From Candidatus Scalindua sp. (GTDB lineage Bacteria; Planctomycetota; Brocadiia; Brocadiales; Scalinduaceae): a stretch of DNA of 57,102 nt. Shown here piece after piece: positions 17,877-27,210 of the stretch (its first letter is position 1; every line of letters begins with the position of its first letter). Where the stretch lies: positions 1-57,102 of the forward strand of contig JABHIW010000012.1 of the NCBI GenBank assembly GCA_018670825.1, written 5' to 3'. The notes under the pieces were generated by a model, which made no database searches, was not told the DNA's origin, and saw only the letters and a list, made by a program, of their open reading frames with translations. The position numbers and the translations under genes were made by a program.

Positions 17877-20294
17877 TTATTTTATTTTCTCAATAAAACT
17901 CTTGAATGCTTCTTCAATGATCTTTTCGTGCTGTTCCGGTGTCTCCGCCCTGCCATATTTCTTTATGATGTTGTCCCATTCAGGAGTTCCATGGTATTGA
18001 TGGCATCCCATGCACAACCCCTCTCTCTCCACAATATTCCTTTCCTTCTCATTTAACGGCCTGTCTTCAGGCAGCGGCATGTTCTGTATCTGTTTCCCGC
18101 TCCTCGTAACCAACTGGTCTAAGGCAAAGGGAAAGTCAGTAATCTTCGGGACTTGCCATTTACCGGTCTTCGCACCGGGGATATCACCATATACGCCCTT
18201 AGATAGGTCCTGAAAGAGAGGGCTGTCTCCCAGGATTTTCCCGGCACTCCTTGAGTTACCCGTACCATAGCCAATAGCCTTAGGGTTGGTGTGGCAATCC
18301 TCACACGTCCTGGCAACCAGTGAAATTGAATGAGGCTGCAAAGGGGCAAGTGTTGGAGAATTATGTCCGGTTGAAGTAGTATATGTTTTATTAAGGGCCT
18401 TAATCTCTCCCTTTTCATCAATAAATGTGTAGAAGACCTGGCACCCCGGAGCAAGCGGTGACACCTTCTCCCTCAAATTCATTCCCAATATCGGGCTTTC
18501 CCATCTCATAAAAGAGCGATTTTCCAATGACAGGTTACCGTCTTTCTTTGTCACCGTTTGTCTTCCGGTTACAGGATCAACCTTTTTAGAAGTAGTGATC
18601 CAATCGGTACCCTCTGCCCTTCTGTCATATTCCATGTGGCATCCAAAACATTGAGGAGCCCATGTGGCATGGCACGCGTAACATTCCATTTTTTCAATAT
18701 GCTTGTGAATGGTCGACATAGCCACCTTACCCTGTTTGGTCTTGTAAGTATCGGTTTCATCTATTTTCTTCAACAGAGGTATTTCATGTTTTTTCCCGGT
18801 AAATCTGCTGTAAACATATGACGTGTCTCCCTCTCTTCTCCAGTTTTCTTTTACGTTTCCCCTTGAAGTAAGTAGATACTCCACACTGTTTTTTTTATAT
18901 GTTCCCCTGTCACCATCCAGAGTTACCGGAGTTCCATATCCCACGGAAAGCTCCCAGGGGAATTTCTCAGGCGTTCCGTGGCAATCGTAACAGCTGATCT
19001 CCACCTGGTATAACGTTGCCGGATAAATATTGCCGTCACCGTGTACATCAATTGATGTGTGACAGTCCACGCACTGCATTCCTCTTTCAAAATGTACGTC
19101 TTTCCGCACATGCATATACTCTTTCGTAAAGAGCGGTTTCTGCGCCTGTCCCTTTTCATCAAAAGGAGCGGCATGAGCGTCCTTTATATAATCAAACTCA
19201 AACATTCCCACAAAGGTCGTTCCTATCCTCTTTCCCCTCGTGTGACAGTGAGTACACTGAGCGGCAGGAATTGCCGTAGTAATGCGATGTTTTAACGGAT
19301 GAGGGCGTTCACCCGAGTTTTTAATATTTGGATCATTCCCTTCATACTGCCCGTCGTTTCCATAGAGCATGTGGCAGGCTGCGCAACCTGATGCCCTGAG
19401 ATCACCTCTTTTACCTCTTCCCTCTCCCCAGACATGGCATCGTCCACACTGTTTCCTATAGGTATCTGAGAAACCGGCTCTTTCTTCCGATCCGAACACA
19501 CTTACGCCCTTTTCGAAATCCGGTATCTCCTCTACCCTGTCAAGTCTTCTCAGATATCCGAACTTAATGGCCTTTTCCGTCCACTCCTTGAATTTATCTG
19601 TGCCTACACCGGGAACCTGGCCATCCGTGTCAACCATGTCAAAGTTACCATAGGGAAAGGTGCCCTTCGAAATTACACCGTTTGAAGAGAGATTTTTATT
19701 TACAATACCCGTCTGAAGTGAATGAAGCGATCTGGACAGCCTGTTTGTGTAATCTTTCCCAAGAGTCCCTGACGGATCCAGAGTGGCAGTCTGTCCCGAC
19801 ATGATCTCCCCACCAACAGGTTTTTCAAGTGGTTTCCCCATTAAGGTTGTAATACTCCCTTTGCCATCATGACACTTTGCGCATCCTTTTCCCTTATGAA
19901 GTACCCACATACTGGATGGATTTGGAATGAGCCCCTTATGAGATTCTTCTTTATTGTCAGATGATGGAACACCCTCGTGGCAAATGGCGCACTCATAACC
20001 CCTGCCCTTTCCATATTTCTGTTTGGCAAAGAGCAGAAGATACGGCTGCATTCTGTCATTAATAACTTCAATCCCTTCATGGCATGACATACATCCCATA
20101 TCTTCATTCTCTATGTTTAAGACGCTTTTGGAAATACTTTTTACAGTAACAATCTGGGTACTATCGGAACCAGGTGTTGTATTTTCAACGCTGACCGATT
20201 GCATGCTTCCGGATTCAGGTACCGCTTTGCACGCACCAATCATCCCCGAAAAAACCGTAAGAATTACTATGATAAATAATTTTATATTCTTCAT
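17877..20294 (-). CDS. 12-heme c-type cytochrome, lipoprotein
   Basis: An 805-residue protein from the ATG at 20294, chosen because AAGGA precedes it and the lipoprotein signal begins there; a longer frame to 20321 exists. The signal ends in SGMIGAC (acylated Cys22). I count 12 CxxCH heme sites: CMSCH, CAICH, CAKCH, CGRCH, CAACH, CTHCH, CVDCH, CYDCH, CYACH, CFGCH, CEDCH and CMGCH. It should be a periplasmic, membrane-anchored electron carrier or oxidoreductase. I do not recognise it as one of the known named enzymes. Distal His ligands seem plentiful. It heads an operon with a thioredoxin-like protein and a zinc ribbon. Confidence 0.9.
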   Translation of the reverse strand: MKNIKLFIIVILTVFSGMIGACKAVPESGSMQSVSVENTTPGSDSTQIVTVKSISKSVLNIENEDMGCMSCHEGIEVINDRMQPYLLLFAKQKYGKGRGYECAICHEGVPSSDNKEESHKGLIPNPSSMWVLHKGKGCAKCHDGKGSITTLMGKPLEKPVGGEIMSGQTATLDPSGTLGKDYTNRLSRSLHSLQTGIVNKNLSSNGVISKGTFPYGNFDMVDTDGQVPGVGTDKFKEWTEKAIKFGYLRRLDRVEEIPDFEKGVSVFGSEERAGFSDTYRKQCGRCHVWGEGRGKRGDLRASGCAACHMLYGNDGQYEGNDPNIKNSGERPHPLKHRITTAIPAAQCTHCHTRGKRIGTTFVGMFEFDYIKDAHAAPFDEKGQAQKPLFTKEYMHVRKDVHFERGMQCVDCHTSIDVHGDGNIYPATLYQVEISCYDCHGTPEKFPWELSVGYGTPVTLDGDRGTYKKNSVEYLLTSRGNVKENWRREGDTSYVYSRFTGKKHEIPLLKKIDETDTYKTKQGKVAMSTIHKHIEKMECYACHATWAPQCFGCHMEYDRRAEGTDWITTSKKVDPVTGRQTVTKKDGNLSLENRSFMRWESPILGMNLREKVSPLAPGCQVFYTFIDEKGEIKALNKTYTTSTGHNSPTLAPLQPHSISLVARTCEDCHTNPKAIGYGTGNSRSAGKILGDSPLFQDLSKGVYGDIPGAKTGKWQVPKITDFPFALDQLVTRSGKQIQNMPLPEDRPLNEKERNIVEREGLCMGCHQYHGTPEWDNIIKKYGRAETPEQHEKIIEEAFKSFIEKIK

Positions 20295-20803
20295 GAAATT
20301 TTCCTTAATGTTATAAATCACTGATTACAATGGACAAGTAATGATTATTTAACGAACATCATTATACAAGAACTTATGAATTTTTCCATCAAATGCTATA
20401 CTAAATCCTTTTAACGAATTATCTGGATTCAACAAACAAGTGCAGATAGTTATTAGTTTTTAATCAGTAGTATCCGTTTAGGCTATTGTGTGTGTGTAAC
20501 ACGTAGGGCAATCCTTTAGGTTTGCTTTCGTACATTAAGCGCAAGGCTAAAGCCTCGCCCTACGTCTCTTCGACAGTCCGGGCATAAAAAAGCCGTGTGT
20601 ACAAAAATCTAACTGGATACTACTGAGAGGAAAGAAAAAAAAGAGTAGCAGACACCGTAAAGTTGTTCTTTCCGTAATAACTTACAGAAGATTTTATTCG
20701 CTAAGGAATGTAGGAAATCTAGGAACAAATACACAAAACAGATCCTTTATTGGATTGTAGACTTCGGGTTTAGGGATACAGGGTGAAAGATGTGAGCCTG
20801 AAG
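20295..20803. other. Intergenic region upstream of the cytochrome gene
   Basis: Besides the inverted-repeat element at 20464-20626 I see no gene or RNA here. The part at 20295-20460 is AT-rich and should hold the cytochrome promoter on the minus strand. The part at 20640-20803 follows the aminotransferase stop and shows nothing distinct. Confidence 0.4.
20464..20626. repeat. MITE-like element with terminal inverted repeats
   Basis: TCAGTAGTATCC at 20464-20475 is repeated as GGATACTACTGA at 20615-20626. Inside lies a second, imperfect inverted pair, ACGTAGGGCAATCCTTTAGG (from 20501) and the complement-like sequence ending at 20565. The inner arms resemble widely dispersed GTAGGGCGAGGCTTTAGCC repeats. 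There is no coding capacity. Size is about 163 bases. Confidence 0.7.
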
Positions 20804-21904
20804 TTAGCCAGGTTGTGCTATAGAGTTCAGTATTTCAACTCCACGTTCCAGAGTCTCAAAAGTTGCAGCGTATGAGATCCTGAAATGGGTTTTCTTTTCT
20901 GAAAACACACTGCCGGGTATGATTAACAAATCGTGCTTTATTGCCTCAGTAACGAATTCTTCATCGGTTCCCCATGGCACTTGAGGGAAGGCGTAAAACG
21001 CGCCATCAGGCTTGATTAACTTGTAACGCTCTTTAAGGCCTTCATAAACGAAATCACGTTTCTTTTTGTAATCTTCTACATACGCATCCATATTAACATC
21101 CATGGCCTTTACTCCGGCTACCTGCGCAAATGAGGGAGCACAAATATAGGTATACTGCTGAAGTTTCATCATTTCATCAATAATGTTTACAGGACCAATT
21201 GCGCTGCCTAATCGCCATCCGGTCATTGCGTATGATTTGGAAAAACCGTTACAGGTCACCGTATTTTCATAATATTTTCCAATGCTCTGATATTCTATGT
21301 CATAAACGAATTTCTTATATATTTCGTCTGAAATAATTACCAGGTTGTGTTTTTTTGCAATGTCGCTGATATCTTTAAGGTGTTGCGGGTTGTAAACTAC
21401 ACCGGTAGGATTAGACGGACTGTTTATAATGATGATTTTAGTGCGCGGACTTATAAGAGGTAAGATGCGTTCCGGGGTGAGTTCAAAATCAGGATATGTG
21501 TCAATAAACTTCGCCTTACCACCGCAAAAATTCACAAGATGTTTAAATGACACAAAGTAGGGATCCGGTACAAGGACTTCATCTCCAGGATTTATGAGAA
21601 CCATAAACGCAAGTGTTAAAGCTCCGGCCACACCGGACGTAATCATTATGCTATCACCCTTGATACCGCGTTCTTTTCTTGCTTTTTCCAGGATCTTTTC
21701 ACCAAGTTCAGGTATACCCTGGGTCCTTGTATATCGGTTAAAGCCCCCTTCAATTGCTTTTATTGCTTCTTGTTTCACCTCTTCAGGGATATCAAAATCC
21801 GGCTGTCCGATACTGAGGTTAACCGGATTCTTAATCTTTTGTGCAAGATCAAATACCTTTCTTATCCCAGATGCTTCAAACCCCTGCATTCGATCTGCGA
21901 TCAT
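20804..21904 (-). CDS. Class I/II PLP-dependent aminotransferase
   Basis: A 366-residue fold-type I aminotransferase, aspartate aminotransferase-like. It has NLSIGQPDF near residue 30, INSPSNPTGVVY for substrate carboxylate contacts, SDEIYKKFVYD, and the PLP Lys in NGFSKSYAMTGWRLG. The specific amino acid cannot be given. The start ATG overlaps the stop of the small basic protein gene by one base (TGATG), implying translational coupling. Confidence 0.9.
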   Translation of the reverse strand: MIADRMQGFEASGIRKVFDLAQKIKNPVNLSIGQPDFDIPEEVKQEAIKAIEGGFNRYTRTQGIPELGEKILEKARKERGIKGDSIMITSGVAGALTLAFMVLINPGDEVLVPDPYFVSFKHLVNFCGGKAKFIDTYPDFELTPERILPLISPRTKIIIINSPSNPTGVVYNPQHLKDISDIAKKHNLVIISDEIYKKFVYDIEYQSIGKYYENTVTCNGFSKSYAMTGWRLGSAIGPVNIIDEMMKLQQYTYICAPSFAQVAGVKAMDVNMDAYVEDYKKKRDFVYEGLKERYKLIKPDGAFYAFPQVPWGTDEEFVTEAIKHDLLIIPGSVFSEKKTHFRISYAATFETLERGVEILNSIAQPG

Positions 21905-22119
21905 CAGGATGCTGCCTTATCATCAGTAGCTTCAGCAGCTTTCTTCACTTTTGCCTTCCTCTTTAGCTTCATAATTTTTACCTTTGGCAAACCGTACACA
22001 GACTTTTTTTCATCCCATAAACCTTCATCAGTCAAAAATTTTATACGTTCCGGTCTTGTAAGAACATTTCTCTGCCTGACCAATTTACTCTTTGCTACAA
22101 GACTTTTGTCAATACTCAT
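21904..22119 (-). CDS. Small basic protein of the Planctomycetes/Verrucomicrobia type
   Basis: A 71-residue, lysine- and arginine-rich protein. It begins MSIDKSLV and contains RQRNVLTRPERIKFL and SVYGLPKVK, matching the small basic protein family TIGR04137 as I recall it. The function is unknown. It is a useful lineage marker, as this family is found mainly in the PVC group. AAAGGA precedes the ATG and its stop overlaps the aminotransferase start. Confidence 0.82.
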   Translation of the reverse strand: MSIDKSLVAKSKLVRQRNVLTRPERIKFLTDEGLWDEKKSVYGLPKVKIMKLKRKAKVKKAAEATDDKAAS

Positions 22120-22136
22120 TTTGTATCCTTTCTTCC

Positions 22137-22925
22137 TTATCGTACTTGAATTGGATAGCTACTTGCAAATTGCTTTTTTCCTTCGTATTCTAACTTGCTG
22201 ATCGCATTTAAAGCCTTCGTTAGTTCACTACTATCCTTAGAATTAAATTTACCCGTACATACAACAATCTCCTTACCTCTTTTTGCTACAAATGTATTGT
22301 AGTTCGTCATGTTTTTGATAGCTTTTGCCAGATCACGTGCCTTCTTTATATGTTGTTTTGTATCACTATAGGATATAATCTGAAGAGTCCATTTGATATT
22401 TCCAGCCTTTTGATTTGTTATCACTGAGGGCCTTTTTATTGATAAATCTACTGTATTTATCTTTTTGCCCCGAGGCATTGACTTAACCCCGCCTTCCAAC
22501 TCAGAATATTCAACAGATCTCTGTACCGTCTCAGGAATTAATATATCTTTAATGCCAATCTTGTAACCGACAAAAAAACAGGCTAATGATAAAAAAACGG
22601 CGCCTAACGCGCCAAATATCAACGTTTCCTGTTTAATAACAACTTCATTAAGAAATAGCTTTCTAGGTTTTTTAGTATCGGCTTGGGCCTCTTTGACCTC
22701 TTTCTCTCTTTGTGTGTCTTTAATCCAACCTAGTGGGCTCTTCTTTTGATTATCAACTATGATATCCTGACTGATATCCTGACTTCTTTTTTTGTCCGGT
22801 CGGGGTAATACCGTTGGATTCACTAGATCTCTTTCAAGCACTTTACTATCACATTTAACTTCTTCATCATGTTGTTTTTTGAAAACTTCAAAAAACTCTT
22901 TTGATTCTTTCTCTTTCCCAAACAT
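22137..22925 (-). CDS. Single-pass membrane protein with SPOR-like C-terminus
   Basis: A 262-residue protein with a charged cytoplasmic N-terminus (1-95), one transmembrane helix at about 100-122 and an extracytoplasmic tail. The last 75 residues (WTLQIISY, ARDLAKAIK, RGKEIVVCTGKF, YPIQVR) have the beta-alpha-beta pattern of SPOR domains, which bind denuded peptidoglycan at division sites. The call is from pattern only. It lies 17 bases upstream of the small basic protein gene and may share its transcript. AAGGGG precedes the ATG. Confidence 0.65.
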   Translation of the reverse strand: MFGKEKESKEFFEVFKKQHDEEVKCDSKVLERDLVNPTVLPRPDKKRSQDISQDIIVDNQKKSPLGWIKDTQREKEVKEAQADTKKPRKLFLNEVVIKQETLIFGALGAVFLSLACFFVGYKIGIKDILIPETVQRSVEYSELEGGVKSMPRGKKINTVDLSIKRPSVITNQKAGNIKWTLQIISYSDTKQHIKKARDLAKAIKNMTNYNTFVAKRGKEIVVCTGKFNSKDSSELTKALNAISKLEYEGKKQFASSYPIQVR

Positions 22926-23536
22926 TACCGCCCCTTAATGTAAAGTTAATGATTTATAAATAATCGGCTACAGAAAGATTTTAAGATTTTTTAAACAGAA
23001 TTGAGTAATTCGTTCCTGAATCCATGTCCCTGACCTAAAAAGGTCATGTTGCCCGCACTGGCGGGAAATAATGTGAAGGCAGGTAAAAAAATCATCCCAC
23101 AACAGGTTTATAAATCTATAAAGACATATCGACAGATATCTTTATGATACAAGTGGTAAAGTCTATAAAAAACAGATTTTATTGTCAAGGTTTTTCGCTT
23201 ATACAGAAGGTATGCCACATAGTACGGCGTAGCAGCAACCAGGTTTGAAGTGTCTAAAGTTAGTAAACAGGTACGGTTTGAACCGTTTGAGTCGTTTAAA
23301 CCGTTTAAACGGTTATTTTTAGACACTCTTAACTTGTTATAACACGAAAATATTCTTCTAAAAAAAAGGTCCTACCATGTAATGTTGTAAGCTACAACAG
23401 CCAATAAAATACCATTGTCTTTCATCTGAGGCTCGTGTATTATTCAGTAGAAAATGGACGATTAGGAACCATAGTTGCAAATTTCGGCATTTTTGCTTAG
23501 ATTTCCGTATTTTTCCGGTTAAGGATAAGAGTAAGT
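22926..23536. other. Divergent intergenic region with palindromes
   Basis: No credible gene. It contains the hairpin TGACCTAAAAAGGTCA at 23031-23046, a GC-rich hairpin CCCGCACTGGCGGG at 23052-23065, the repeat-bounded element at 23250-23326, and a small hairpin TGTTGTAAGCTACAACA near 23384-23400. Promoters for the divergent SPOR-like and ligA genes should lie here. Confidence 0.5.
23250..23326. repeat. Inverted-repeat-bounded element with CGTTT repeats
   Basis: GTGTCTAAA at 23250-23258 is inverted exactly as TTTAGACAC at 23318-23326. The interior repeats CGTTTGA/CGTTTAAA units and ends in the perfect 16-base palindrome AACCGTTTAAACGGTT at 23299-23314. It could be a small mobile or regulatory element upstream of ligA. 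Confidence 0.6.
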
Positions 23537-25609
23537 GTGAATAAGAATGTGATTGAGAAGATTGAAGATCTTCGCGCAAGGATCCGATACCACGATGGAA
23601 AATATTATGTTGAGAATATGCCGGAGATTGCGGATTATGATTATGATCAGCTAATGAAAGAGCTGGGAAGGCTCGAAAGTTCCTACCCGCAATTTATCAC
23701 GCCTGATTCACCAACTCAACGCGTAGGTGGCGAACCTGTTTCAGAATTTGCACCTCTCGAACACAGGATACCTATGCTCAGCATTGAAAATACATACTCA
23801 GAAGATGAATTAAGAGAATTTGACAAGAGAATCAGGCGGATGTTAAAAAATGACCGCCTGAATGAAGTAGTCGGGCAGGCACCGGATCAAGCAGACAATG
23901 TCGAACCAGCCGATGAAATAGAATATGTTGTAGAACATAAGATTGATGGTGTGGCAATCACGCTGTGGTATGAAAATGGAGTTTTCACACGTGGCGCGAC
24001 GAGAGGTAATGGTTTCAGGGGCGATGATGTCACAACAAATTTAAGAACGGTAAAGGACATACCCTTAAAATTTTTGTGCACGGATTACAGCAAGATACCA
24101 CCGGTTATTGAAATCCGTGGTGAAATTTACATGCCAAACAAAGATTTTGAGATACTGAATCTAAGACGTGAAGAAGCTGGCGAACCTCAATTTGCCAATC
24201 CCAGAAATGCTGCTGCTGGCTCCCTAAAACTCCTTAATCCTCAAACAACGGCTAAAAGGCCCCTCCGCTTATTTGCCTACTCCTTCGGGCATTATGAAGC
24301 TGGTAAATTTACCAGCCACATTGAATGCCTTGAGGCTATAGAAAAGTTCGGTCTTCCGGTAAACCCACACTATAAATTATATAAGACTATAGATGAAGTT
24401 GTTTCATATTGCAACTCATGGGAAAGCAGACGAGATGAGCTTGATTATCAGGTGGATGGAATGGTCATTAAGGTTAATTCGTTAGAACTTCATGACAAAC
24501 TGGGGTCGACCAGTAAAGCACCGCGCTGGGTTATCTCATACAAGTACCACCCGGAAGAAATACCCACAAAGATAGAGGCAATAAAGGTACAGGTTGGTAA
24601 AACGGGAACATTGACTCCAGTGGCGCAGTTAATCCCTGTCCCACTTAGTGGTACAACAGTAAGCAAAGCATCACTTCACAATTTTGATGAAATTGAGAGA
24701 AAGGATATTCGTATAGGAGATTACGTCGTTGTTCAGAAAGCGGGTGAAATTATCCCTCAGGTAGTTAAGATTCTCCATGAAAGACGCACGGGGAATGAGG
24801 TAGTACGATTTGATGTGCCGGAAATATGTCCTGTCTGTAAAAGTGGGATTACTAAAGAAAAGGTGTATCTGAAATGTTACAATCCCTTGTGTGTCGCTCA
24901 GGCAAAAAGGAGGATAATATATTTTGCAAGTAGAAATGCGATGGATATTGAGGGCTTCGGCCCTGCCATCATCGAACAATTAGTAGATAAAAAAATTATC
25001 GAAGATTATGCTGATATTTATTCACTGAAATTCGAAGACCTTGAACCACTGGAAAGGATGGGCGAGAAATCTGCCCGAAATCTTCTCGATGCAATTGGCA
25101 AGAGTAAGGACAGAGATTTACACTGTCTGATCTGCGCACTGGGGATACGGAATATTGGTACTCATGCGGCGGAGGTACTGTCGAAACACTTCGGCACACT
25201 CGATAAACTCATGGATGCCTCTAATGATAAGTTAAAGGAACTCTCTGAGATTGGAGAAATCACGGCAAAGGTCGTCGTAGATTTCTTCTCAAATAGCCAC
25301 ACAAAAAACGTTATCGATAAACTTAAGGCGGCAGGTGTTAATTTAAGCACCATTCGCAAAGAAGCAAAGACATCTTCTCATATAGCTGGAAAATCTTTTG
25401 TGATAACGGGAACGCTGAACGGGTATTCCCGTAAAGAGATAGAGGATATAATAAAAAATCTGGATGGCAGAGTATCATCAGCCGTGAGTGGCAAAACTGA
25501 TTTTCTGATTGCCGGTGAATCACCGGGGTCAAAACTCGAAGCGGCACAAAAGCTGGGAACAACAACTTTAAGCAAAGTTGAGTTTGAGAATTTGATTAAT
25601 GAAACATGA
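23537..25609 (+). CDS. ligA: NAD-dependent DNA ligase
   Basis: A 690-residue ligase that seals nicks in replication and repair using NAD. It has the N-terminal Ia region (IADYDYDQLMKEL), the adenylation motif KIDG with Lys135, the OB fold (ISYKYHPEEIPT and later QVGKTGTLTPVAQL), a four-Cys zinc finger near residue 430 (CPVC then C and C), helix-hairpin-helix repeats, and a C-terminal BRCT domain (GKSFVITGTL). A short extra loop (about 105-128) precedes the active-site Lys. The start is GTG at 23537 with AAGGA upstream. Confidence 0.97.
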   Translation: MNKNVIEKIEDLRARIRYHDGKYYVENMPEIADYDYDQLMKELGRLESSYPQFITPDSPTQRVGGEPVSEFAPLEHRIPMLSIENTYSEDELREFDKRIRRMLKNDRLNEVVGQAPDQADNVEPADEIEYVVEHKIDGVAITLWYENGVFTRGATRGNGFRGDDVTTNLRTVKDIPLKFLCTDYSKIPPVIEIRGEIYMPNKDFEILNLRREEAGEPQFANPRNAAAGSLKLLNPQTTAKRPLRLFAYSFGHYEAGKFTSHIECLEAIEKFGLPVNPHYKLYKTIDEVVSYCNSWESRRDELDYQVDGMVIKVNSLELHDKLGSTSKAPRWVISYKYHPEEIPTKIEAIKVQVGKTGTLTPVAQLIPVPLSGTTVSKASLHNFDEIERKDIRIGDYVVVQKAGEIIPQVVKILHERRTGNEVVRFDVPEICPVCKSGITKEKVYLKCYNPLCVAQAKRRIIYFASRNAMDIEGFGPAIIEQLVDKKIIEDYADIYSLKFEDLEPLERMGEKSARNLLDAIGKSKDRDLHCLICALGIRNIGTHAAEVLSKHFGTLDKLMDASNDKLKELSEIGEITAKVVVDFFSNSHTKNVIDKLKAAGVNLSTIRKEAKTSSHIAGKSFVITGTLNGYSRKEIEDIIKNLDGRVSSAVSGKTDFLIAGESPGSKLEAAQKLGTTTLSKVEFENLINET

Positions 25610-25651
25610 GGTAAAATTAGATTTGACTCTGAAGTGAAATGAGGAGAAAGC

Positions 25652-27151
25652 ATGGAAGTTTACGATGGTTTTAATTGGGCAGTGCCAAAAGCGTTTAAAG
25701 ATGCTATTGCTTCTTGTACCTTTGAAGAAGGTGATACTTTATACAGCACAAAGATGGCATATGGCACATGGGACGAAGTGGTTGACAAAGTAGACCATGC
25801 TATACAAGTACATTCTCCAGCGCGCAATAGTAGCAAAAACACATCAGAAGATAATGCCTCGGTGTTTAAAGCAAATTGGAACACTACTGTTAAAGTCGAA
25901 TTTGTAATTGGTAGTAAACCCAACAATAAAGATAAATTCATATATACAACTCAGGGGCGATTATTCACACTTCTTCAGACAGGAAATATTGAAGTGTTAA
26001 ATAAGGATAATGAAATCCCAAAGATTCCTTTGTTTGTAGCTGAATTAAAAAAACACATAAACAATGATGCCATTGAATTAATAAAGAAAAATGTAGACGA
26101 AGATTTTGATAAACCAAACCTTGTTATTATGGCTTATGATGCAACGAATGATGCATTGGTTGATAAATTTAAATCAATATTTTATTCACTTCACGAATTT
26201 AAACCAAAAGTTATAGATTTATCACTTTCTAAATTTGCCTCACTAGAGAAATATCATTTCCATCCTACCTTATCAATAAAAAGTATCGTTATTGATTCAA
26301 ACTCTCCAGAAAAGATTAGGGATATAATTAAAAAGGTATTGTGGCCAAAAAGAGATTCTAAGAACGCAACTAAATCTTTTTGTAATATTATCGACAGAAC
26401 GAGGAGTGTTTCATCAAATTCTTTTAAACTTAGAAATCACACATTATTTATTCCATATCAAGTAAAGAGACACGGTGAAATAAGGGTTCATTCATTTAAT
26501 CACTCCCCTGTTTATCGCTATAGATTGCATACTACAAAGGTTACTGAACAAAACAATATTCCTAAAAGTCTCAAAAATTATCTGGATCTGGTTTTTGCTG
26601 ATTGCCCAAATCATTTATTTACAAAAACTGCCTTTAGAGTTTCAAAGTTAAAAATGGAGATGAGTGTAAATTTATTCAATCATAAATCTCACAAATTAAT
26701 AGATTTAGCAAAAGATAGCAGAGTGTATAACAAATTTAAAAGTAGGCATGAAAATCTTGAACAATATTTTCTTGATAACGATAAAGGTACTATTGCAGTA
26801 GAATTACCGTTATGGGTTGAAGAAGGCGAATTGCAAGATTTTAAAAAGGTGTTTAATATAACAGGGCCACTAGTCGGTCATATTGATATATTAAGAATTG
26901 AAGATGATGGGAAAATAGCGGTTTGGGATTATAAGCCAAATGCGTACAAAGAAACGAAAGCATATGTCCAAGTATTTTTATACACTTATATGTTGTCTGT
27001 TAGAACAGGAATAAAACTAAGTGACTTTATTTGTGGTTACTTTGATGAGGTTGACGCCTATCAATTTAATCCGTGTGAAGCTATAGTTGCTTACGGTAAA
27101 AATACAACTGCTATTAGGTCTTCTTTTGTAAAAGGAGATTCTTCCGGTTAG
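25652..27151 (+). CDS. RecB/Cas4-like PD-(D/E)xK nuclease domain protein
   Basis: A 499-residue protein, not recognised as a named gene. The C-terminal third matches the RecB-family nuclease pattern: acidic E384 (VELPLW), GHID412, D426-Y-K428, and Q440-x-x-x-Y444 a little later. The first 370 residues show no motif I know. No helicase is fused. The gene is distinctly AT-richer than ligA upstream and has a very good GAGGAG ribosome site, 42 bases after the ligA stop. It may be an accessory or defence gene inserted between housekeeping genes. It could be co-transcribed with ligA. Confidence 0.7.
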   Translation: MEVYDGFNWAVPKAFKDAIASCTFEEGDTLYSTKMAYGTWDEVVDKVDHAIQVHSPARNSSKNTSEDNASVFKANWNTTVKVEFVIGSKPNNKDKFIYTTQGRLFTLLQTGNIEVLNKDNEIPKIPLFVAELKKHINNDAIELIKKNVDEDFDKPNLVIMAYDATNDALVDKFKSIFYSLHEFKPKVIDLSLSKFASLEKYHFHPTLSIKSIVIDSNSPEKIRDIIKKVLWPKRDSKNATKSFCNIIDRTRSVSSNSFKLRNHTLFIPYQVKRHGEIRVHSFNHSPVYRYRLHTTKVTEQNNIPKSLKNYLDLVFADCPNHLFTKTAFRVSKLKMEMSVNLFNHKSHKLIDLAKDSRVYNKFKSRHENLEQYFLDNDKGTIAVELPLWVEEGELQDFKKVFNITGPLVGHIDILRIEDDGKIAVWDYKPNAYKETKAYVQVFLYTYMLSVRTGIKLSDFICGYFDEVDAYQFNPCEAIVAYGKNTTAIRSSFVKGDSSG

Positions 27152-27210
27152 CAAGGGTAGTAGTTTTTAATTTTATAGTTGAACAATAAGGAAAAGATCA
27201 CAATGTTTGG

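Noticed and set aside
20487..20498. TG-rich microsatellite (gtgtgtgtgt)
   Set aside because: Only about five units and inside the MITE-like element; too short to be a feature.
23108..23326. Minus-strand 72-codon frame with Asn/Gly-rich start
   Set aside because: Its N-terminal half is the translation of the CGTTT repeat element and the palindrome, so it is a repeat artefact.
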